Assembly (NCBI RefSeq): GCF_021245985.1
Contig: NZ_JAJQXA010000006.1
Span: forward strand, 248,001 to 312,000
Direction of reading: 5' to 3'
Source: Flavobacterium soyae
GTDB taxonomy: Bacteria > Bacteroidota > Bacteroidia > Flavobacteriales > Flavobacteriaceae
Length of the DNA stretch: 64,000 bases
The notes below the pieces were generated by a model. The model made no database searches and had not been told where the DNA came from. It saw only the letters and a list, made by a program, of their open reading frames with translations. Of the stretch, positions 53,880-61,505 are shown one piece after another (the first letter of the stretch is position 1; every line of letters begins with the position of its first letter). The position numbers and the translations under genes were made by a program.

Positions 53880-54362
53880 TTACTTTATAAAAGGAATCGT
53901 TAGCGGATATTTGTATAATTCTCCGTTTGAAGCTTTTATAGAAGCATAAATCACTAAAAAGAATTCAACAAATTTTAAAAGTCCAAAAAGTACTACTGCC
54001 GTAGCGCCAATACTTAATAGGCCAATGTTTCCGTCAAAATTGAAATTTCTGATGTAGAAATCTTCATTGTCATTAAAAACAGCTTCGATTGGAAGGTTTT
54101 GTAAAAAAACCGTAACAAAAATCGGGATTGCGATTAAAGCCAGAATTAACGTGTAAAGCAATAAACTTAACTGAAAGTTCAAAGCTTGTTTTCCGTGATG
54201 ATCTACAAACTCCGATTTGTCTTTATAGCTTGACCAAATGATGATTGGAAAAATATAATTTCCAAACGGAATAATGTATTGACTTAATGTACTTAAATGG
54301 GCAAATGCCGAAGTATTCTTTTCTGATGATTTTTCCATGATGAGTGGTGTTGATGATTGCAT
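53880..54362 (-). CDS. DUF4870 family membrane protein
   Basis: 160-residue membrane protein with three or four helices. The DUF4870/Tic20-like pattern is HLSTLSQYIIPFGNYIFPII followed by FVDHHGKQALNFQLSLLLY, and the C-terminal half ends VIYASIKASNGELYKYPLTI. No function is known. An internal ATG at 54338 (MEKSSEKNTSAF) is an alternative start and fits family lengths better. Confidence 0.85.
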   Translation of the reverse strand: MQSSTPLIMEKSSEKNTSAFAHLSTLSQYIIPFGNYIFPIIIWSSYKDKSEFVDHHGKQALNFQLSLLLYTLILALIAIPIFVTVFLQNLPIEAVFNDNEDFYIRNFNFDGNIGLLSIGATAVVLFGLLKFVEFFLVIYASIKASNGELYKYPLTIPFIK

Positions 54363-54390
54363 GATTAAAAGTATATAGTAATTTCTTATG

Positions 54391-54398
54391 CAAATATA
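54391..54398 (-). promoter_or_regulatory. Probable -7 box of the DUF4870 gene
   Basis: Minus-strand TATATTTG, matching TAnnTTTG, about 29 bases before the ATG at 54362. No clear -33 TTG. Confidence 0.45.
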
Positions 54399-54592
54399 TA
54401 TCTAAAAGACAGTATCTTGTTTTGCATAGTACCAAATATTAACAAAATATTAACAAAATCAAAGTGAATTTAAGAAATATAAATAACTGAAAATCACTGT
54501 AAAGTATTGATTTTACTGATAGTTTTATAAAGTAATATCAATTTATTGTGCATGCATAGTTTTTTTGTATTTTTACATAAAAAATATATCAA

Positions 54593-55045
54593 ATGGCAAT
54601 ATCTGTATCTAAACTTAACAAATTTGTATTATTCAAATTACCGTCGGCATACTTTTGTGGCGTACGCGTAAAAGCAATCGACAAAGACAGATGTGTAGTA
54701 AGTGTAAAACACCGCTGGATCAATCAAAACCCTTTTAATTCAATGTATTTTGCAGTTCAGGCAATGGCTGCCGAGTTAACAACCGGAGCTTTGGTTATTT
54801 CTCAAATTCAGCAAAGCGGTAAAAAAATCTCAATGCTGGTTGCAAATAATAAAGGAAACTTCACAAAAAAAGCAACTGGAAGAATAACTTTTGTCTGCAA
54901 TGACGGACATTTAATTGCTGAAGCCATTAAGCAGACCATTGCAACAGGCGAAGGGCAAACCTTCTGGATGAAATCTATTGGAACTAATGAAGAAGGCGTT
55001 CAGGTTTCTGAAATGGATTTTGAATGGAGCGTTAGATTGAAATAA
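54593..55045 (+). CDS. DUF4442 hotdog-fold protein
   Basis: 150-residue cytoplasmic protein of the DUF4442 family, distant relatives of PaaI/YiiD thioesterases with a hotdog fold. Typical segments are PSAYFCGVRVKAIDKDRCVV, NPFNSMYFAVQAMAAELTTG and ISMLVANNKGNFTKKATGRI. Acyl-CoA thioesterase activity is possible but unproven. Monocistronic, followed by repeat copy D and a terminator. Confidence 0.85.
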   Translation: MAISVSKLNKFVLFKLPSAYFCGVRVKAIDKDRCVVSVKHRWINQNPFNSMYFAVQAMAAELTTGALVISQIQQSGKKISMLVANNKGNFTKKATGRITFVCNDGHLIAEAIKQTIATGEGQTFWMKSIGTNEEGVQVSEMDFEWSVRLK

Positions 55046-55058
55046 TTTTTCTAGTTTT

Positions 55059-55160
55059 TTTGCCACAGATTAAAAAGATTAAAAGGATTTCAGTTTGAAG
55101 AACTTTGACAAAGTTTATGTATAGAAAAAATCAGTGTTAATCCTTTTAATCTGCGGCAAA
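55059..55160. repeat. Dispersed palindromic element, copy D
   Basis: TTTGCCACAGATTAAAAAGA (from 55059) continues ATTAAAAGGA, and its complement TCCTTTTAATCTGCGGCAAA is at 55141-55160. The core AACTTTGACAAAGTTT is at 55101-55116. The rest of the 350-base gap to 55395 holds a terminator and AT-rich leader sequence. Confidence 0.88.
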
Positions 55161-55173
55161 AACAAACATAAAG

Positions 55174-55204
55174 AAAGACCTCAGGCAATTGAGGTCTTTT
55201 TTAT
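55174..55204 (+). terminator. Terminator downstream of the DUF4442 gene
   Basis: AAAGACCTCA (55174-55183) pairs with TGAGGTCTTT (55190-55199), with a six-base loop and TTTTTT following. Confidence 0.85.
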
Positions 55205-55395
55205 TTGTATTTATTTGTTAATCAGTACTTTTTGTTGTTTTGTTGAGTTTTTCTTTTGTAATTTTATTCTGTAATTCCCATTATAAAAATTCTGCATATT
55301 AATTTGATCTTCATTTAGTAATAATAGTTTTACATTCAAATTAAGCTGTAAAGTATGATAAATATTTATAGCATTTACCTAAAAAAGTAAAGTAT

Positions 55396-58300
55396 ATGGA
55401 TGATAAAAAACAAATATTTCAGACGGTTACCCAAAAACGCTGGAGAACTTTTCAATGGTCAAGCCGGCTTATTTTGTTTCTTCTTATTTTAATGGTTCCA
55501 ATTTTTTTCATCACTTTAAAAAGAGGATTAAAACCGCCTTTACCGCTTTTGGCTAACAGCAGCCGAGCCGGACATAGTTTAGAAAACCCTGTTACACCAA
55601 AAGATTTAAGTGATAAAGAACTCAAAAAGTTTAAAGGGTTTGATTATTTCTTAAGAGAAAAAACTAAAATAGATAAATTACGAAAACAACCAATCGCACC
55701 AAAAACAGCTGCTGAGGTTCGGGCTGCTTTTTATGTAGACTGGGATCCGCAGAGTTTATTTTCACTGCAAAAAAATATTGATAAACTCAATATGGTCGTT
55801 CCGGAATGGTTTTTTATTGATCCCAAAACAGATTTGCTGCGAACAGAAATTGATACGGCAGCATTGAAAGCAATGAAAAAAGGAAAAGTAAAAATCCTTC
55901 CGTTAATTAACAACATTAACGAATCTTTAGGTGAAGGAGAATTTGACGGCGATCTTATTCATCGCATTCTTCACGATACAAATAAAAGAGAAAGACTAAT
56001 TAATGACATTGCAAAAGCATTAAAAAAATATGATTTACAGGGGATAAATATTGACTTTGAGGAATTTAAAGAAAACAGCGATGAACCCATAATCGCTTTT
56101 CAAAAAGCCTTATATGAAAAACTGCATCCGCTGGGTTATCTTGTTTCGCAGGATATTATGGCATCAGACGATGATTTTAACGTAAAAGCATTGGCACAAT
56201 ACAATGACTACATGTTTTTGATGGCTTATGATGAACATTATGCCAGCAGTGTTCCGGGAGATGTAAGCAGTCAAAAATGGATAGAACGCATAGTAGATAA
56301 AACTGCGCAGGAAATTCCGTCAGATAAAATTATTCTTTGTTTTGCTGGTTATGGTTACGACTGGCAGGAAAAACAAGAAGGAGAAACCATAACCTACGAT
56401 CAGGCAATTGCCATTGCAAAACAGCATAATGCCGTGATAAAATTTGATAATAACAGTTATAGTAACTCTTTTAATTATACCGATGGTAATGGTAAAAAAC
56501 ATGTGGTTAATTTTGAAGATGCCGCCACTAATTTTAATACCATAAGGTTTAGTGACGAATATGGTTTGGGAGGAACTGCTTTGTGGCGTTTAGGAAGCGA
56601 AGATCAGCGTTTGTGGAGCTTTTATCAGCGCAGCTTAACAAACGAAAGCATCAATAAAAAGCCTCTTGACTTTAATGTAATGAAACGTGTCAATACACGA
56701 ATAGAAAGTCCCGCTTATATTGGTGACGGCGAAATATTAAATGTTATTGCCGATCCAGCACCAGGAAAAATAGAACTGGAAATCGATAAAGATGATGATA
56801 TTATTACAGAACAGAAATATGTAGAATTACCAACAAAATACGTAATCAGCAAATTTGGAAACGTAAACAAACAAGTTATTTTAACTTTTGATGACGGGCC
56901 GGATCCTGTTTATACCCCACAGATTTTAGATATTTTAAAAAGAGAAAAAGTACCGGCAGTATTTTTTGTGATTGGCATTCAGGGAGAAAATAATATTCCG
57001 CTGCTGCAAAGAATTTATAAAGAAGGCCACGAAATAGGAAATCATACTTTTACGCATCCAAATATTGCTTTGGTAAGTCCGGAAAGGGCTGCGAAAGAAA
57101 TGGAAACGACCCGGTTATTAATCGAAGCCGTTACCGGAAAAAGTACCGTGCTTTTTAGAGCGCCTTATAATGCAGATGCTGAACCCACAACAGAAGCCGA
57201 ACTGAAACCAATTGCCTTAAGCAAAGCACAAAATTATTATACCGTTGGAGAAAGTATCGACCCAAATGATTGGGAAAAAGGCGTCAGTGCCGATTCTGTC
57301 TATATTCGAACCATAAAACAATATGAAGCAAATCCCGATAAAGGAATTATCCTGCTTCACGATGCCGGAGGAAACAGAGAAGCTACAGTTGCTGCTCTGC
57401 CCCGAATTATTAAATATTTTAAAGACAGACATATTCAGTTTACAACTGTTGCTCATTTGCTTGGTAAAACCAAAGACGAAATCATGCCAAAAGCAGAAGG
57501 GCCTTTTATTACAGTCGATAATTTAATTTTTGATTTCGGATATTGGTTTGGACATTTTATTACGGCTACTTTTTGGGTTGCTATTTTTCTGGGTTTTTTC
57601 CGAATTGCATTAATGGCTGTTATGGCTTTTATAAAAAAGTGGAAAGATCACAAATATCCGCCTGTTTATAAGCCATCTAGTGAAGTTCTTCCAAAAGTGA
57701 GCATTATTGTTCCGGCTTATAATGAAGAAATAAATGCAGTAAAAACAATCGAAAATTTATTGGGTCAGGATTATCCTGATTTTGATATTGTTTTTGTAGA
57801 TGATGGATCTAAAGACAAAACTTTCGCTATGATTAATGAAGCTTTTGCCAATAACCCGAAAGTAAAAGTTAATACCAAGCCTAACGGAGGAAAAGCATCT
57901 GCCTTAAACTACGGAATTAAATTAACCGAAAATGAATATGTTGTTTGTATAGATGCCGATACGCAGCTAAAAACCGATGCTATTTCGCAATTAATGAAAG
58001 GATTTACCATTCAGTTAGAAAATAATGAAGAAATTGGCGCCATTGCGGGAAATGTAAAAGTAGGAAACGAAAATACAATGCTTACCAAATGGCAGAGTAT
58101 TGAATACACAACAGCACAAAATTTTGACCGCAGGGCTTTTGATTTAATAAACGGAATTACGGTTGTTCCCGGAGCAATTGGCGCTTTTAAGAAAGAAGCA
58201 ATAGAAAAAGCAGGAGGTTTTACAACCGATACACTTGCTGAAGACTGCGATTTAACGATTCGGATTTTAAGAAACGATTATCGTATTATAAACTGCATTG

Positions 58301-58791
58301 AGGCCGTTGCGGTAACAGAAGCTCCAGAAAGTTTGAAAGAATTTATGAAACAGCGTTTTCGCTGGAGTTATGGCATTATACAGGCTTTCTGGAAAAACAG
58401 GGATGCGTGTTTTAACCCAAGATATAAAGGATTAGGAATGGTCGCTCTGCCAAACATTCTTCTTTTTCAAATCGTTTTGCCAATCTTTGCGCCTCTGGCA
58501 GATTTAGTTCTTATTTTGAGCTTAATCTGGAATTTCAATGATCCGGACAGTCTTCATAAAATATTGGTTTACTATATAGCTTTTATGCTTGTAGATATGC
58601 TGGTTAGTGTGGTTGCTTTTATTTTCGAAAAAGAAAGACTGACTAAATTAATATGGCTAATTCCGCAGCGATTTGTATACAGACAATTGATGTATGTAAT
58701 TTTATTTAGAGCATTGCGAAGAGCAATAAAAGGCGAAAGTCAAAGCTGGGGAGTGCTGACCAGAACAGGAAATGTTGCAACGGTGAAATAG
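55396..58791 (+). CDS. GH18-like/NodB deacetylase/GT2 synthase fusion protein
   Basis: 1131-residue membrane protein combining three enzymes. After a membrane helix (about 22-42), a GH18-like hydrolase domain (about 105-420) has GINIDFEEF near 216 with the catalytic Asp-x-Glu pattern. A NodB polysaccharide deacetylase domain (about 490-685) has TFDDGPDP near 496, HEIGNHTFTHPN and FRAPYNAD. After a helix (about 712-738), a GT2 domain has VSIIVPAYNEE near 767, VDDGS, IDAD, EDCDLTIR and QRFRWSYG, with C-terminal helices. The set mirrors the separate PgaB and PgaC proteins of poly-N-acetylglucosamine export, so it probably makes, deacetylates and trims an exopolysaccharide. Confidence 0.92.
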   Translation: MDDKKQIFQTVTQKRWRTFQWSSRLILFLLILMVPIFFITLKRGLKPPLPLLANSSRAGHSLENPVTPKDLSDKELKKFKGFDYFLREKTKIDKLRKQPIAPKTAAEVRAAFYVDWDPQSLFSLQKNIDKLNMVVPEWFFIDPKTDLLRTEIDTAALKAMKKGKVKILPLINNINESLGEGEFDGDLIHRILHDTNKRERLINDIAKALKKYDLQGINIDFEEFKENSDEPIIAFQKALYEKLHPLGYLVSQDIMASDDDFNVKALAQYNDYMFLMAYDEHYASSVPGDVSSQKWIERIVDKTAQEIPSDKIILCFAGYGYDWQEKQEGETITYDQAIAIAKQHNAVIKFDNNSYSNSFNYTDGNGKKHVVNFEDAATNFNTIRFSDEYGLGGTALWRLGSEDQRLWSFYQRSLTNESINKKPLDFNVMKRVNTRIESPAYIGDGEILNVIADPAPGKIELEIDKDDDIITEQKYVELPTKYVISKFGNVNKQVILTFDDGPDPVYTPQILDILKREKVPAVFFVIGIQGENNIPLLQRIYKEGHEIGNHTFTHPNIALVSPERAAKEMETTRLLIEAVTGKSTVLFRAPYNADAEPTTEAELKPIALSKAQNYYTVGESIDPNDWEKGVSADSVYIRTIKQYEANPDKGIILLHDAGGNREATVAALPRIIKYFKDRHIQFTTVAHLLGKTKDEIMPKAEGPFITVDNLIFDFGYWFGHFITATFWVAIFLGFFRIALMAVMAFIKKWKDHKYPPVYKPSSEVLPKVSIIVPAYNEEINAVKTIENLLGQDYPDFDIVFVDDGSKDKTFAMINEAFANNPKVKVNTKPNGGKASALNYGIKLTENEYVVCIDADTQLKTDAISQLMKGFTIQLENNEEIGAIAGNVKVGNENTMLTKWQSIEYTTAQNFDRRAFDLINGITVVPGAIGAFKKEAIEKAGGFTTDTLAEDCDLTIRILRNDYRIINCIEAVAVTEAPESLKEFMKQRFRWSYGIIQAFWKNRDACFNPRYKGLGMVALPNILLFQIVLPIFAPLADLVLILSLIWNFNDPDSLHKILVYYIAFMLVDMLVSVVAFIFEKERLTKLIWLIPQRFVYRQLMYVILFRALRRAIKGESQSWGVLTRTGNVATVK

Positions 58792-58807
58792 TTTTTTTAA
58801 GTTTTTT

Positions 58808-58903
58808 TGCCACAGATTAAAAGGATTAAAAAGATTTCTGAGTGAATAACTTTGACAAAGTTTGTTTAAAAAAAATCTGTGCTAATCTGTGAAATCTGTG
58901 GCG
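58808..58903. repeat. Dispersed palindromic element, copy E
   Basis: GCCACAGATT (58809-58818) and AATCTGTGGC (58893-58902) form the ends, AAAAGGATTAAAAAGATT follows the left end, and AACTTTGACAAAGTTT is at 58849-58864. It lies just after the fusion gene. Confidence 0.88.
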
Positions 58904-58918
58904 AAAAAAACACAACAA

Positions 58919-58946
58919 AAAAGGCCTCAAATATTTGAGACCTTTT
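58919..58946. terminator. Terminator between the fusion gene and the Cys-pair peptide gene
   Basis: AAGGCCTCAAA (58921-58931) pairs with TTTGAGACCTT (58934-58944) with one C-A mismatch on the plus strand that becomes G-U on the minus strand. A-runs and T-runs on both sides allow function for both convergent genes. Confidence 0.7.
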
Positions 58947-58969
58947 AAATTCATCAATACATGTTGCGA

Positions 58970-59128
58970 TTATTTTTTAGCGCAGCATGATTTTTTGTCT
59001 TTTTTGTCATCTGTTTTTTTACAGCAAGATTCTTTTTTAGCTTTTTCTTTCTTAGCAGGTGTAGTATCCTGAGCTTGTAATCCAATTGTAAATAAAGCGA
59101 TGGCTAAAACAGTAAATAATTTTTGCAT
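58970..59128 (-). CDS. Small secreted Lys/Cys-rich peptide of the copper locus
   Basis: Short gene of 52 codons. The product has a clear signal peptide (MQKLFTVLAIALFTIGLQAQ), leaving about 32 residues dominated by lysine with two Cys pairs (ESCCKK and KSCCAKK). Cys pairs in a soluble exported peptide next to copper-handling genes suggest metal binding in the periplasm, by analogy with the CC motif near the N-terminus of the ATPase in this locus. It has its own -7 box (59184-59191) and a terminator. The family is unknown to me. Confidence 0.72.
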   Translation of the reverse strand: MQKLFTVLAIALFTIGLQAQDTTPAKKEKAKKESCCKKTDDKKDKKSCCAKK

Positions 59129-59183
59129 TTTTTGTGAAATTTAGTTGTTAGTAATTTTCGTTTTTTGATTGAAGATGTTGGTT

Positions 59184-59191
59184 CAAATATA
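59184..59191 (-). promoter_or_regulatory. Probable -7 box of the Cys-pair peptide gene
   Basis: Minus-strand TATATTTG with a TTG (complement of 59216-59218) 24 bases further upstream, slightly longer than the usual spacing. The leader would be about 50 bases. Confidence 0.45.
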
Positions 59192-59258
59192 ATGCGATTT
59201 AGTTTTGGAAATTGTCAACGATAAGTTAATGCGTATCAAAACAATATTAAAATTATTG

Positions 59259-61496
59259 TTAATAATTCAAATTCACTCCAAAACCAATTCCCATATCGCT
59301 GTCATAATGTGTTGTAATTCCGAAATTTCGTCCCGCAATATATTTCAAACCAGCCATATATTCTTTATCCGTATTCCACATTAAATTCATTCGCAGACGT
59401 CTCGAAAGCGGAATATCCTTTCGTTCAAATTGAACTCTCACATTTCCGTCCGTATACATTTCAACCTGAGCTTTTACTAACATTGGTAATGTATATTCGG
59501 CACCGATGCTGAAAACCGAGCGATTGTCTTTCGTGTTTTTTTGTCCAAAAAGATTTTGTTCCTGTTCGTCCATTCCCATTTTTCGGTATCGCCAGTCAAA
59601 ACCTATAAAAGGCATAAGCCATTGATTTTTCCCAATATATCGGCCAATATGCGTTTCCGTTTCATAACCGTGTTTGTCGTTATAACCAAGTCTCCATTCT
59701 GTTCCAATGCTCCAGCGCGTGTTGCTGTACATCGCTTCTCCGTCATTTCCATTTGAAGCAAAATCATTTTCAGCCATAAAGTGAAACATACGATCGTCCA
59801 TTTTTAGCATTTTGTAAGCCATTTCAGGATGATGAATCAACGGATTCGGAGCCGAATTTTCATAACTAAAAATACGTCCCATTCCCGCCATCATATGATA
59901 TAAAATATGGCAATGAAAAAACCAATCGCCATCCGCATTTGCTTGAAACTCGATAGTATCCGTTTCCATTGGCATAATATCAATCACATTTTTAAGCGGA
60001 GAGTAATCACCATGTTCATTAATGATTCTGAAATCATGTCCATGTAAATGCATTGGGTGACGCATCATCGATCCGTTGTACAATACGATTCGGACATTTT
60101 CTCCTTTTTTAATTAAGATTTTATCCGTTTCAGAAATGACTTTGTTGTCCAAACTCCAAACATAACGGTTCATATTTCCAGATAATGTAAAACGTAATTC
60201 TTTTACCGGAGCGTCTTTTGGCAATGTTGTTTTGGTTGGAGATTTCAGCATTCCGTAATTCAGTGTTACAATTTCAGAAGTTCCGATAGAATCATTAGAC
60301 ATTTCCATACCTCCCATATTATGCATCGAATGATCTTCAGTTTTTGCAGATTCCTCTTCGCCGGAAATTTCAGGATACATTACGGCATTCATGTCCATTT
60401 TGTTCAGCGACATATTCATACCCATATCATTCATTTCGCCGTTCATCTTCATCATATCGTTCATCATTTTCATCCCTTCAAAATACTTTAATTTGGGAAG
60501 ATGAGAAACAGACTGTTTGGTTCCTTCGCCTAAAAATAAAGAAGCAGATCCGGTTCTGTCTTCGGCTGTAGCCAAAAAAGCAAAGGATTTTTTATCTTCA
60601 GGAATCGTAACCACGATATCATAAGTTTCAGAAACGGCAATAATCAAACGGTCGACTTCTACGGGCTCAACATCGTTTCCGTCACTCGCCACAACCGTTA
60701 TTTTTCCACCGCCATATGTCAGCCAGAAATAACTTGATGCACCTCCGTTTGCAATTCGTAATCGAACTTTATCTCCGGCTTTATACTGCGAAAGCTGATC
60801 TTCATTTTTTCCGTTGATTAAAAACTTTTCATAATAAACATCACTCACATCCATGGCATTCATACGTTTCCATTCGTTAGTGACTTTTGTTGAAAACTGA
60901 CCTTTTTTAATTGCTTCAGCATAACTTTGCGTTGTTCCTTTTTTTATGGCAAACCAATCGTTAGCATTATGAAGCATTCGCTGTACATTCTCCGGTTTAA
61001 GATCCGTCCATTCGCTTAAAATAACCGGAACAGTCGGCAAATCGTCAATCCCTTTTCTAAAGGTAGTATCGTCTTTCTTTTTATTGATAATGAAAAGTCC
61101 GTACAAACCAATTTGTTCCTGTAATCCTGAATGACTGTGATACCAATACGTTCCATTTTGAATAATAGGGAAAGTGTATTTGTGCGTTGTTCCAGGTTTT
61201 ATAGGCATTTGCGTTAAATACGGAACACCGTCTTCTTTATTCGGAAGAAATAATCCGTGCCAATGCAGGGCAGTATCTTCATTTTTTAAATCGTTATGCA
61301 CATAAATTTCTGCAATATCACCTTCCGTAAAAGTCAATGTCGGCATCGGAATTTGCCCGTTTACAGTTAGAGCCCGTTTTTCTTTTCCCGAAAAATTGAC
61401 AATCGTGTCCCGAACGTGTAAATCATAACGAACTACTTTTTGGGCTTTTGCACTCAAAGCAATTAAAAAGACAATTAAAATAGTATGTAGTTTCAT
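59259..61496 (-). CDS. Multicopper oxidase with CopB-like C-terminal domain
   Basis: 745-residue exported protein. A signal peptide (about 1-19) is followed by three cupredoxin domains with copper ligands HWHG (78-81), YWYHSHSG (118-125), HPMHLHGHDF and HCHILYHMMAGMGR (near 530). A Met-rich insert before the third domain (KMMNDMMKMNGEMNDMGMNM) resembles that of CopA/PcoA. After about residue 575 the sequence becomes beta-barrel-like (TRWSIGTEWRLGYNDKHGYE, FIGFDWRYRKMG, ending GIGFGVNLNY), resembling CopB. It likely oxidises Cu(I) in the periplasm. It lies nine bases from the ATPase gene. Confidence 0.9.
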   Translation of the reverse strand: MKLHTILIVFLIALSAKAQKVVRYDLHVRDTIVNFSGKEKRALTVNGQIPMPTLTFTEGDIAEIYVHNDLKNEDTALHWHGLFLPNKEDGVPYLTQMPIKPGTTHKYTFPIIQNGTYWYHSHSGLQEQIGLYGLFIINKKKDDTTFRKGIDDLPTVPVILSEWTDLKPENVQRMLHNANDWFAIKKGTTQSYAEAIKKGQFSTKVTNEWKRMNAMDVSDVYYEKFLINGKNEDQLSQYKAGDKVRLRIANGGASSYFWLTYGGGKITVVASDGNDVEPVEVDRLIIAVSETYDIVVTIPEDKKSFAFLATAEDRTGSASLFLGEGTKQSVSHLPKLKYFEGMKMMNDMMKMNGEMNDMGMNMSLNKMDMNAVMYPEISGEEESAKTEDHSMHNMGGMEMSNDSIGTSEIVTLNYGMLKSPTKTTLPKDAPVKELRFTLSGNMNRYVWSLDNKVISETDKILIKKGENVRIVLYNGSMMRHPMHLHGHDFRIINEHGDYSPLKNVIDIMPMETDTIEFQANADGDWFFHCHILYHMMAGMGRIFSYENSAPNPLIHHPEMAYKMLKMDDRMFHFMAENDFASNGNDGEAMYSNTRWSIGTEWRLGYNDKHGYETETHIGRYIGKNQWLMPFIGFDWRYRKMGMDEQEQNLFGQKNTKDNRSVFSIGAEYTLPMLVKAQVEMYTDGNVRVQFERKDIPLSRRLRMNLMWNTDKEYMAGLKYIAGRNFGITTHYDSDMGIGFGVNLNY

Positions 61497-61505
61497 ATTG
61501 ATTTT

